Shown here: positions 34,767 through 42,327 of the stretch, in pieces
How the letters are laid out: each line of letters starts with the position of its first letter
How positions within the stretch are numbered: position 1 is the first letter of the stretch
NCBI GenBank assembly: GCA_964195545.1
Contig: CAXMQQ010000019.1
Location: 1 to 64,000, forward strand
Direction: 5' to 3'
DNA: 64,000 nt
From: JAHEEL01 sp964195545
GTDB taxonomy: Bacteria; Actinomycetota; Acidimicrobiia; Spongiisociales; UBA5794
The notes under the pieces: model-generated
The model's database searches: none
What the model was told of the DNA's origin: nothing
The model's input: only the letters and a program-made list of their open reading frames with translations
Program-made: the position numbers and the translations under genes

Positions 34767-35668
34767 GGAACCGGTTCCTTGGTGATCATCGTCCCGACAC
34801 CCTCCGGTGTGAACACTTCGAGAAGAACGGCGTGCTGTATGCGTCCGTCGATGATGTGAACCCTTTCGACGCCATCATCGATCGCCGTCACACATGACTC
34901 GAGTTTCGGGAGCATCCCTGCAGACACGTTCCCCGAGGCCAGCAATTCTTTGACTCCATCCTCGGTCGAACGAGCAATGAGGGAGTCTTCCTTCCCGAAT
35001 ACGCGGTAGAGGCCCTCGACATCCGTCAGATAGACGAGTTTCTTGGCTCCGATTGCTACGGCGAGCGCAGCGGCCGCTGTGTCGGCGTTCACGTTGTAGA
35101 CATGCCCGTCTTCCCCCCTCGCAAGCGGAGCGACGACGGGTACATAGCCCTGATCCTGGAGGCTCATGACCAAACCAGGGTTGACCTGAGTGATCTCCCC
35201 GACGAAGCCCAGGCGTTCGTCTTTCGGGCGAGCGACGAAGAGGTTTCCGTCCAGACCGTTGATCCCGGTGGCGACGCAGCCGTGTGCGTTCACCAATCGG
35301 ACAATGTCGGGGTTGATCTCACCTGCAAGTGTCGACTGGACGACGCGGATCGTCTCAGCGTCGGTGATTCGAAGCCCTTCGACCCACTGTGGTTCAACCC
35401 CGCGTTGATGCATCGCATCGCTGATCCGTGGGCCCCCACCGTGAACGATCACGGGGTTGATCCCGACGTAGTGGAGCATCGCGACGTCGTCTGCGAACGT
35501 GTTCCTCAACCCTTCGTCGACCATCGCAGAGCCGCCGTACTTGATCACAACCGTCGTGTCACGGAACTGCTTGATGAACGGCAGCGACTCCGAGAAGATC
35601 TTCGCCTTCCCCATCGCGCGAGCGATTCTCGACTTGCCGTGCGCGGGTGCGGTGTGGCCTGTTGTCAT
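34763..35668 (-). CDS. argB: Acetylglutamate kinase
   Basis: A 301-residue amino-acid-kinase-fold enzyme phosphorylating N-acetylglutamate. VVIKYGGSAMVDEGLRNTFADDVAMLHYVGINPVIVHGGGPRI is the ATP/substrate region; VYNVNADTAAAALAVAIGAKKLVYLTDVEGLY is the nucleotide-binding block. The N-terminal helix MGKAKIFSESLPFIKQF suggests the hexameric, arginine-inhibited type. The ATG start overlaps the argJ stop by 4 nt. The next gene is argR; argD and argF, which often lie here in actinobacteria, are absent. Confidence 0.97.
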   Translation of the reverse strand: MTTGHTAPAHGKSRIARAMGKAKIFSESLPFIKQFRDTTVVIKYGGSAMVDEGLRNTFADDVAMLHYVGINPVIVHGGGPRISDAMHQRGVEPQWVEGLRITDAETIRVVQSTLAGEINPDIVRLVNAHGCVATGINGLDGNLFVARPKDERLGFVGEITQVNPGLVMSLQDQGYVPVVAPLARGEDGHVYNVNADTAAAALAVAIGAKKLVYLTDVEGLYRVFGKEDSLIARSTEDGVKELLASGNVSAGMLPKLESCVTAIDDGVERVHIIDGRIQHAVLLEVFTPEGVGTMITKEPVP

Positions 35669-36825
35669 GATCGCTCCGCGTTGAAACGCACATAGTCGGG
35701 AGTCAGATCGGTGGTGAACACACGGGCGGTTCCCGGTCCCTTCCCCACACTGACTGTCACCCCGAAGTCGCCCGCCATGGCGTCGCTGACGGCGTCCTCA
35801 TCGAAATCCACGCCTACTCCTCTCCGTGTCACCGTGGTGCCGGCGAATGCGATGGCGATGTCGCCGAAGTCGACTTCTTCGTCCACTTCGCCGAGGGCTC
35901 CGACGACTCTTCCCCAGTTTGGGTCGGCCCCATAGAAGGACGCTCGGACAAGGATCGAGTCTGCGACCTGCCTCCCGATGTTTCGCGCTGCAGCATCATC
36001 GACGGCACCGGTCACGGCGATCGTGACGACCCGAGAGGCCCCTTCGGCGTCGGCAGCGATGTGTCGCGCCAATTGGACGGTCGCGCTGGTCAATGCTGCT
36101 GCGAGATCCTCGGGTTCGGGAGTGAACCCGGAAGCCCCCGACGCAAGTGCGATGACCGTGTCATTGGTGGACGGACATCCGTCGACGTTGAGGGCGTGGA
36201 ACGAGTGGTCGACTGCGATGCGGAGCGCATCGTCGAGAACGATCGACGTAGCTTCTGCATCCGTGGTGAGGACAACCAGCATGGTGGCCATATCGGGACG
36301 AATCATGCCTGCGCCCTTCGCCATCCCTCCGACGGTGAATCCCGCCGCCGTGACGACGACCTGTTTCGGTTCGGTGTCGGTGGTCATGATGGCCAAAGCT
36401 GCCGCGGTCCCATCAGTTTCGGAATCGCCGAGGCCCTCGATCGCATCTGCAACACCGGCCGTCACTGCTTCTGGGGCAAGATGGGTTCCGATCATGCCCG
36501 TCGAACAAACGAGCACGTCCTCCGGTGTGCATCCCAAGATCTCGGCCGTGCGATTGGCCGTCAACTCGGCCACCGCGCGCCCGCGCTTCCCCGTCGCTGC
36601 GTTCGCACACCCCGAGTTCAGGACCACGGCCCGCGCCGTTCGAGCGACGTCGAGATGCTTGCGAGAGAGCCGGACGGGTGCCGCTGCCGCCATATTGGTC
36701 GTGAAGACGGCAGCGGCGGCAACCGGGGTCCTGGCGGCAACGATCGCGAGATCGAGTTCCCCTCCGCTCTTGATGCCGGCGGAGACGCCGACGGCCTCGA
36801 ATCCTTTCGGTGCGACAACACTCAC
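35665..36825 (-). CDS. argJ: Bifunctional ornithine acetyltransferase / N-acetylglutamate synthase
   Basis: A 386-residue self-cleaving Ntn-fold enzyme that recycles acetyl from N-acetylornithine to glutamate. The autocleavage site is in GMIRPDMATMLVVLTTDA, with the Thr of ATML as nucleophile. VSAGIKSGGELDLAIVAA at the start and the C-terminal VDFDEDAVSDAMAGDFGVTV fit the family. The GTG at 36825 overlaps the argC stop by 4 nt (GTGA). Whether it is bifunctional or monofunctional cannot be seen. Confidence 0.96.
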   Translation of the reverse strand: MSVVAPKGFEAVGVSAGIKSGGELDLAIVAARTPVAAAAVFTTNMAAAAPVRLSRKHLDVARTARAVVLNSGCANAATGKRGRAVAELTANRTAEILGCTPEDVLVCSTGMIGTHLAPEAVTAGVADAIEGLGDSETDGTAAALAIMTTDTEPKQVVVTAAGFTVGGMAKGAGMIRPDMATMLVVLTTDAEATSIVLDDALRIAVDHSFHALNVDGCPSTNDTVIALASGASGFTPEPEDLAAALTSATVQLARHIAADAEGASRVVTIAVTGAVDDAAARNIGRQVADSILVRASFYGADPNWGRVVGALGEVDEEVDFGDIAIAFAGTTVTRRGVGVDFDEDAVSDAMAGDFGVTVSVGKGPGTARVFTTDLTPDYVRFNAERS

Positions 36826-37853
36826 GGCATCCACCCTTCCATCGGGAGTCCCGACGTCTCGTCGAATCCCAGCATCAGATTCGCCGCCTGCACTGCCTGT
36901 CCTGCTGCACCTTTCACGAGGTTGTCGATGGCACAGATGAGCACCGCCGTGCCGGTGCGTTCGTCGAGATTCGCCGAGATCAGCGCGCGGTTGGACCCGA
37001 TGACCCACCGTGTCTCCGGGGACCCTTCCACCAACGATACGAAGGGTTCATCCCTGTACGCCCCCTCGAGAGTGGCGACCAGATCATCGAGAGTCGTCCC
37101 CGCCGGTGTCTTGGCGTACATCGTGGTGAGGATGCCCCGCTGCATCGGCACGAGGTGCGGGGTGAAGATGAGTTCGATCGCATCCGCCGATTCGAGGTCG
37201 AGCGCACGCTCCATTTCCGGTTGGTGCCGGTGCTTGAGAATCTTGTAGGCCTTCGCTGACTCGTCCACCGCACCGAACTGGAGGCCTGCCTGCACACCTC
37301 GCCCTGCACCCGAAACCCCGGACATCGAATCGACCACGATCCCGGTCGGTTCGATCACTCCGACAGAGAGAAGAGGTGCAAGCGGGAGAATGGCCGACGT
37401 CGGGTAGCACCCGGGGGAAGCGACTCGATCTGTTCCGGAGATTTCAGAGCGACGACGCTCCGGTAGGCCGTATACCCAGCGACCGAGTTCGTTCGGGAAC
37501 GGATGATCAACGCCGTATGCGTCGAGATATCGCTGTGGCGTGTCCAGCCGGAAGTCGCTGCCGAGGTCGACGACCGATATCCCCCGATCCAACAGCGCCA
37601 GGGCAGAGACCGAGGAGGCTCCGTGCGGAAGTGCGAGGAACGCGAGGTCAACGTCGGGAACGGCCCTGGGTTCGTTCGCTCCGAGGATCCGGTCTCCATC
37701 GCGTAGGTGCGGATGGACGGATCCGAGCGTCCTTCCGGCAGTTGAATGTGCACCCAGGTACGCGACGGCGAAGTCTGGGTGACCATCCACGAGACGGATC
37801 AGTTCACCGCCGGCATAGCCGGAAGAACCGAGAATTGCGATAGATGTAGTCAC
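36822..37853 (-). CDS. argC: N-acetyl-gamma-glutamyl-phosphate reductase
   Basis: A 343-residue NADPH-dependent reductase. The Rossmann start is SIAILGSSGYAGGELIRLVDGHPDF; the catalytic Cys is in RVASPGCYPTSAILPLAPL; HRHQPEMERAL and FTPHLVPMQRGIL are conserved. First gene of the operon. The start is GTG at 37853 with AAGGAA upstream; the frame runs further but through the promoter. Confidence 0.97.
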   Translation of the reverse strand: MTTSIAILGSSGYAGGELIRLVDGHPDFAVAYLGAHSTAGRTLGSVHPHLRDGDRILGANEPRAVPDVDLAFLALPHGASSVSALALLDRGISVVDLGSDFRLDTPQRYLDAYGVDHPFPNELGRWVYGLPERRRSEISGTDRVASPGCYPTSAILPLAPLLSVGVIEPTGIVVDSMSGVSGAGRGVQAGLQFGAVDESAKAYKILKHRHQPEMERALDLESADAIELIFTPHLVPMQRGILTTMYAKTPAGTTLDDLVATLEGAYRDEPFVSLVEGSPETRWVIGSNRALISANLDERTGTAVLICAIDNLVKGAAGQAVQAANLMLGFDETSGLPMEGWMP

Positions 37854-37876
37854 AGAGGTTCCTTGAGGGAGTTCAA

Positions 37877-37905
37877 AATATACGCATATGCGTTGTCTAA
37901 TGCAA
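37877..37905 (-). promoter_or_regulatory. argC promoter with ARG-box-like palindrome
   Basis: Minus-strand -35 TTGCAT (37900-37905) and -10 TATATT (37877-37882) with 17-bp spacing. The 12-bp palindrome ACGCATATGCGT (37882-37893) lies in the spacer and abuts the -10, where ArgR would block polymerase. A TTTGCATTAG half box overlaps the -35. Confidence 0.65.
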
Positions 37906-38013
37906 AGTGCTTCTTCGGCCTGTGTCCCGGTGTCGCAGCATCCTGGATATCCGGGGTTGCGTAGCCACTGGCGCGCGACAACACTTGGAGCACCCAACCG
38001 CAAGGAGAAGACA

Positions 38014-38451
38014 ATGGCACTCGGCCCCATCGAGTTGCTGGTTATTGGGTTCCCGGGGAACCGGTTCACCGGGGGAATCCTTCCAGAGCTCGAACGACTC
38101 GTCGACAATGATGTGATCACACTGGTCGACGCACTCCTCGTCTACAAGGATGAGAACGGCGAGGTTGAGATCATCGAATTCGACCAGGTTGACGCCGGCC
38201 AGGACGTCGCCGCACTGGGCAGGTTCCTCGACGAGAGCAACGGGTTGCTCTCGGAAGAAGACATGGAGGGCTTCGCCGAAGCATTGGAGCCCGGCTCCTC
38301 TGCCGCTGCGCTCGCATTCGAGCACACCTGGTTCAAGCCGCTGCGGGACGAACTCGTTGACTCGGGGGGCATCCTGCTCGCCAACATGCGGATCCCGGGA
38401 CTCGTCGTGGACGAGGTTCTCGCCGCCGTCGCAGCACTCGAAGACGAATAG
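38014..38451 (+). CDS. DUF6325-like protein
   Basis: A 145-residue protein. GPIELLVIGFPGNRFTGGILPELERLVDNDVITLVDALLVYKDENGEV resembles the DUF6325/DUF1269-like proteins common in actinobacteria, often described as membrane-associated or stress proteins of unknown function. The second half is alanine-rich with an acidic C-terminus. AAGGAG precedes the ATG at 38014. The next gene, a SHOCT protein, follows after 13 bp, a pairing typical of this family. Confidence 0.8.
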   Translation: MALGPIELLVIGFPGNRFTGGILPELERLVDNDVITLVDALLVYKDENGEVEIIEFDQVDAGQDVAALGRFLDESNGLLSEEDMEGFAEALEPGSSAAALAFEHTWFKPLRDELVDSGGILLANMRIPGLVVDEVLAAVAALEDE

Positions 38452-38464
38452 GGAGGAACTCACC

Positions 38465-38827
38465 ATGCCAAGAAGACGTGGACGCCCGGGCATCGGACGA
38501 ACGGTTGCCCGAACCGCAGTAATCGCAGGGACCGCAACCGCCGTGAGCGGAGGCATGCGCAACCGATCGGCAAACAAGCAGGCAGCGCAAGAGGATCAAG
38601 CCGCCGCGAATCAGGCCGCATACGAATCCCAGGAGCAATTGGACGAGATGCAAGCGCAGATGAACGACATGCAGGCGCAGCAAGCCCCCGCTCCCCAGCC
38701 GGCAGTGGCAGCAGCCCCTGCCGCAGAAGACGTCATGGGGCAACTCCAGCGTCTCGCCGACATGAAGAGTGCAGGCCTACTCACCGACGCCGAGTTCTCC
38801 GCAGCAAAGGCGAAGCTACTCGGCTAG
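38465..38827 (+). CDS. SHOCT-domain protein
   Basis: A 120-residue protein with a basic N-terminus (MPRRRGRPGIGRTVARTAVIAGTATAV, a possible membrane-inserting stretch), a Gln/Ala-rich linker about residues 38-85, and a C-terminal SHOCT domain MGQLQRLADMKSAGLLTDAEFSAAKAKLLG. SHOCT is a short helical oligomerisation element. GGGAGGA upstream. Probably cotranscribed with the DUF6325-like gene. Confidence 0.85.
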   Translation: MPRRRGRPGIGRTVARTAVIAGTATAVSGGMRNRSANKQAAQEDQAAANQAAYESQEQLDEMQAQMNDMQAQQAPAPQPAVAAAPAAEDVMGQLQRLADMKSAGLLTDAEFSAAKAKLLG

Positions 38828-38848
38828 CCATTGAATCAGTGCCGCGAA

Positions 38849-38895
38849 CAGGGCCGGGAATCCGCGAGACGCCGCTCTCCGGCCTTCCGGCCCTG
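38849..38895 (+). terminator. Terminator-like hairpin after the SHOCT gene
   Basis: Arms CAGGGCCGGGAA (38849-38860) and TTCCGGCCCTG (38885-38895) pair with one bulge; an alternative inner hairpin GGCC-TTCC-GGCC exists. It is followed by a short T-rich stretch. Confidence 0.5.
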
Positions 38896-38930
38896 GCGCT
38901 ATTTCCGAAGTCACGCCAGGCTATGAGGAT

Positions 38931-40088
38931 ATGAAGTTGAGAGTCGCTCTTCTCGCCCTCCTCGTCACGACGCTCGTCGTCGCCGCTTTCCCTGCTCTTG
39001 CACAGACCGACGCCGACGACGGCCCGGTCGTCCAGGCCGTGATGTTCTTCTCCCCAACGTGCCCCCACTGCGAACTCGTCATCAACGAACACCTGCCCGT
39101 CATCTTCGAGCAGTTCGGCGGAGAGCCAACAGTGCTCTTCGACGACACCACCCCTCCCGAGGAAGTCGCCTTCTATGAGATGACCAACGGGACGCTCGAC
39201 ATCCTTCTGGTCGACGCAAGCGTGGAGACCGGCGCGATCATGTTCGGCGCAGCCTCGGAGCGGCTCAGCGTTGAGAAGCCGGGAGTGCCGCGGCTCGACA
39301 TCGAGGACTTCTATCTCGTCGGATCCGAGCAGATTCCGGCGGAGTTCCCCGGAATCATCGAAGAGGGCCTTGCACACGGTGGCATTCCGTGGCCCGACGT
39401 CCCGGGTCTCGAAGAAGCCCTGGCAACTATTCCGGGTTCGTCGGGAGTCGAACAGACGGCTACCGGTGAAGCAACCGACGATTCTTCCGATGCGCTCCTG
39501 GCGGCCGAGGACGAGTCGATCGGTGACAAGGTCGCCCGCGACCCTCTGGGCAATGGCCTGGCAATTCTCGCCCTCGCCGGGCTACTCGCGAGCCTCATCC
39601 TCGTCCCCGTCCTCGTCCGCCGCGGGTCTCTTCACGGCGGCCCAACATGGGTCATCCCGGCGCTCGCCATCATCGGTCTCGGAGTGTCCCTGTACCTCGG
39701 AAGCGTTGAAACGAGTGGCGCCGATGCCGTCTGTGGGCCCGTCGGCGACTGCAACGCCGTGCAACAGAGCTCATATGCGTCGATCTTCGGGATTCCGATC
39801 GGCGTCCTCGGAGCAATCGCCTACATCGGTCTCATCATCGGCTGGATCGTCACGAGGGTCTCGAAGGGTCGCACCGCCGACATCGCAGCTTTCCTCATCG
39901 CCCTGGCGGCGTTCGGTGGCACGGCATTCTCGGCCTATCTGACGTTCCTCGAGCCGTTCGTGATCGGAGCCACCTGCATGTGGTGTCTGACCTCTGCTCT
40001 CGCCATCGTCGGGTTGCTCTGGGTCACGGCCCCACCCGGGTGGGCCGCCTTCGAGCGGCTTCGCGGGTCGGCGCCGGCTAGCGAGTAG
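38931..40088 (+). CDS. Thioredoxin-like / VKOR fusion membrane protein
   Basis: A 385-residue protein for oxidative folding outside the membrane. Signal peptide ends around PALAQ (25). A thioredoxin-like domain carries CPHC (Cys44, Cys47). After an acidic linker (about 175-200) come about five membrane helices forming a vitamin-K-epoxide-reductase domain with the loop cysteines Cys268 and Cys274 and the quinone-site CMWC (Cys349, Cys352). In most bacterial fusions the Trx domain is C-terminal; here it precedes VKOR. It probably regenerates disulphides using quinones. Confidence 0.9.
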   Translation: MKLRVALLALLVTTLVVAAFPALAQTDADDGPVVQAVMFFSPTCPHCELVINEHLPVIFEQFGGEPTVLFDDTTPPEEVAFYEMTNGTLDILLVDASVETGAIMFGAASERLSVEKPGVPRLDIEDFYLVGSEQIPAEFPGIIEEGLAHGGIPWPDVPGLEEALATIPGSSGVEQTATGEATDDSSDALLAAEDESIGDKVARDPLGNGLAILALAGLLASLILVPVLVRRGSLHGGPTWVIPALAIIGLGVSLYLGSVETSGADAVCGPVGDCNAVQQSSYASIFGIPIGVLGAIAYIGLIIGWIVTRVSKGRTADIAAFLIALAAFGGTAFSAYLTFLEPFVIGATCMWCLTSALAIVGLLWVTAPPGWAAFERLRGSAPASE

Positions 40089-40175
40089 CGTCGGCGGTCA
40101 GCAGCTCAGGCGACACATCTTCCCCATCACGCATGTTGCGCACGGGAATCGCCGCTTCGTGACAGAACGGGGCGT

Positions 40176-41597
40176 CTACGCCCGACGGTCGATCCACTCG
40201 TCGATCCATATGTGGGCTTGCTCCTCTGAATACGGGCCTTCGTCCACGCGCCGCTCGTAGAGCATCTTCATGATCTCCCCCACCCGACGTCCCGGCTCAA
40301 TGTCGAGATACTCCATGACGTGGTTCCCGTCGATCGGCGGACGCAAAGCGTCGAGTTCCTCCCTCGTACGAAGCTCGGCGATCCGGACTTCGAGTTCGTC
40401 GATCCGCCTGGATATCGTTCGTTCGCGACGCTTGTTGCGCGTCGTCACATCGCAGCGAACGAGTTCGTTGAGATCCTTGAGCAGATCCCCGGCGTCGCGA
40501 ACATAGCGGCGAACCGCCGAGTCGGTCCACCCCATTTTGAACGTGTGCGGCCGCATATGGAGGAACACAAGCCTGGACACGTCCTCAGTCGTCTTCTTCG
40601 AGTAGCGGAGCGCCTTCATGCGGCGCCGCGTCATGCGAGCCCCTACGACCTCGTGGTGATGGAACGTGACCCCCCCGGGTCCGAACTCTCGCGTGTCGGG
40701 TTTTCCGACGTCGTGGAACAGCGCGGCCAGACGCAACTCGAGACGCGGAGACGTCTTTTCGACAACGGCGATCGAATGGGCCAGTACGTCCTTGTGATGA
40801 TGGACCGGATCAACCTGGAGAGCTAGCTCAGGCAGTTCCGGGATGAACTCCTCGGCGAGGCCGGTCTCGACGAGACCCCAGAGAGCAGGTCCAACGTGGT
40901 CCCCGATCATCAGCAGGTCGAGTTCCCTCTTGATCCTCTCTGCAGAGACGATCTCGAGACGCCCGTGCATGCCGCCAACCGCATCCAGTGCCGTTTCGTC
41001 CGGAGCGAAACCGAGACGCGAAACGAACCGGAACAGGCGGAGCATCCTCAGTGGATCGTCCCCGAACGAAATCTCGGGATCGAGCGGTGTGCGGAGCAGT
41101 CCTGAGTGAAGGTCAACGAGACCGCCGAAGGGGTCCATCATCTCGGGACTGTCATCATCCGACGTGGGGACGCGAATCGCCATCGCGTTCACTGTGAAGT
41201 CCCGCCGGGAGAGGTCTTCTTCGATGTCGTCCGAGTAAGTGACCTCGGGTTTCCGGCTTTCGTCCCGGTAGATCTCCGAACGGAATGTCGTGATCTCGTG
41301 GACTCGTCCGTCCCTGATCGCACCGATCGTCCCATACATCTGACCCGCCAGGTACAGGTCTGCGGCCCACGGACGCACAATCTCCTCGATCTCGTCGGGA
41401 CGGGCACCGGTGGTGAAGTCGAGGTCGGCGTTCGGTCGGTCCAGCAGCGCATCGCGCACGCTCCCCCCAACGAGGTAAAGGCTGTGCCCCCCACCCGCGA
41501 ACAGTTCTGAGAGTTCCCGCGAGGCGGTTCCAGAAGCCAGGAGCGTCTGAAGTCGAGGGGGGATCAAGCGATTGCCGGCTCGAGGCTCGTGGCTCAT
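40176..41597 (-). CDS. cca: CCA-adding tRNA nucleotidyltransferase (HD-domain type)
   Basis: A 473-residue class II nucleotidyltransferase adding or repairing the tRNA 3' CCA end. The NTase motif is YLVGGSVRDALLDRPNADLDFTTGA; RRDFTVNAMAI and DDPLRMLRLFRFVSRLGF follow. A C-terminal HD domain has HSIAVVEKTSPRLELRLAALFHDVGKP. It occupies the syntenic place of the mycobacterial pcnA gene. The ATG at 41597 overlaps the rnhA stop by 4 nt. Confidence 0.96.
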   Translation of the reverse strand: MSHEPRAGNRLIPPRLQTLLASGTASRELSELFAGGGHSLYLVGGSVRDALLDRPNADLDFTTGARPDEIEEIVRPWAADLYLAGQMYGTIGAIRDGRVHEITTFRSEIYRDESRKPEVTYSDDIEEDLSRRDFTVNAMAIRVPTSDDDSPEMMDPFGGLVDLHSGLLRTPLDPEISFGDDPLRMLRLFRFVSRLGFAPDETALDAVGGMHGRLEIVSAERIKRELDLLMIGDHVGPALWGLVETGLAEEFIPELPELALQVDPVHHHKDVLAHSIAVVEKTSPRLELRLAALFHDVGKPDTREFGPGGVTFHHHEVVGARMTRRRMKALRYSKKTTEDVSRLVFLHMRPHTFKMGWTDSAVRRYVRDAGDLLKDLNELVRCDVTTRNKRRERTISRRIDELEVRIAELRTREELDALRPPIDGNHVMEYLDIEPGRRVGEIMKMLYERRVDEGPYSEEQAHIWIDEWIDRRA

Positions 41598-42172
41598 ACC
41601 TCTCTCCAGCGGTTTGCCAGCCGGTCCGCGTACTCGTTCCACGTGTAGCCCACGTGGGCCTTGATCCACCTGAGTTCGAGCTCTGGGCGCTTCCGGAAGG
41701 TCGTGTACGCACGACGAACAAGTTCGACGTTCTCCACGGGACCGGTCTTCCTCCTCCAGCCTCGGTCCTCCCATCCAGCCGCCCACTCGTTGATCGTGCG
41801 CACGGCGAGGTTCGAATCCGAGTAGATCGTCGCGCGCGTCCCCTCGGGGACCATCTGTGCTCCCTCGATCAGCGCCAGGAGTTCCATCCGATTGTTGGTC
41901 GTGTCCGGATCGTGTCCGTGGCGCTCGGCGATGACCTCTCCATCGACCACATACACCGCTCCCCATCCACCGGGGCCGGGGTTCGGAACGCACCCGCCGT
42001 CGGTGAACACGCCCGTCTGGGGGTCTTCACCCGGAGCCCGGGCTACGGCGTTCGCCTGCTTCGCCGGCTTGCAGTCGCGGCACTGTTTCGGAACCCATCC
42101 TGGGTAGCGATCTAGGACATTCTGAGGAAGAGAGAACTCCGTAGAACAGGTCAGGCAAGTGAAGGTGGGCAT
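41594..42172 (-). CDS. rnhA: Ribonuclease HI with N-terminal zinc-ribbon-like domain
   Basis: A 192-residue protein. Residues 1-45 hold two CxxC pairs, Cys6/Cys9 (CLTC) and Cys31/Cys34 (CRDC), a likely zinc ribbon. From about residue 55 it is RNase HI: Asp58 in TDGGCVPNPGPGGW, Glu97 in NNRMELLALIEG, Asp119 in YSDSNLAV and Asp183 in NEYADRLANRW, a complete DEDD set. It removes RNA from RNA:DNA hybrids. The N-terminal addition differs from eukaryotic hybrid-binding domains. Confidence 0.92.
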   Translation of the reverse strand: MPTFTCLTCSTEFSLPQNVLDRYPGWVPKQCRDCKPAKQANAVARAPGEDPQTGVFTDGGCVPNPGPGGWGAVYVVDGEVIAERHGHDPDTTNNRMELLALIEGAQMVPEGTRATIYSDSNLAVRTINEWAAGWEDRGWRRKTGPVENVELVRRAYTTFRKRPELELRWIKAHVGYTWNEYADRLANRWREV

Positions 42173-42255
42173 GTGGCCGCGAGGGTACCGGCGAGAACGG
42201 CCAGACCGGCGGTACTGAGTGTGCGAACAGCCGACAGCCAGGATGGTTGAGCGTA

Positions 42256-42327
42256 TCACTGCCAGCCGAGGTCTTCGAGCTGTTGGCTGTCTTCGAGCTG
42301 TTGGCTGTCTTCTGCCTGCTGGACCAC
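42256..42327 (-). CDS. Possible 23-residue coupled peptide after the PilT-like gene
   Basis: A GTG at 42327 shares a base with the PilT-like stop codon (TAG/GTG) and opens 23 codons including QQAEDSQQLED and LEDLGWQ. The frame contains an 18-bp tandem duplication. It could be a coupled micropeptide, a frameshifted C-terminal tail of the PilT-like protein, or chance. Confidence 0.3.
   Translation of the reverse strand: MVQQAEDSQQLEDSQQLEDLGWQ
42271..42322 (-). repeat. 18-bp tandem duplication
   Basis: GTCTTCGAGCTGTTGGCT occurs twice head to tail (42271-42288, 42289-42306), followed by a diverged partial third copy to 42322. The unit is six codons long and keeps a frame encoding SQQLED on the minus strand. 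Confidence 0.85.

Noticed and set aside
38849..38895. Inverted repeat considered as an insertion-sequence end
   Set aside because: Position just after a stop codon and compact hairpin form fit a terminator better; no transposase or second end nearby.
42271..42322. Tandem repeat considered as a CRISPR fragment
   Set aside because: Units are contiguous 18-bp copies without spacers and no cas genes are present.
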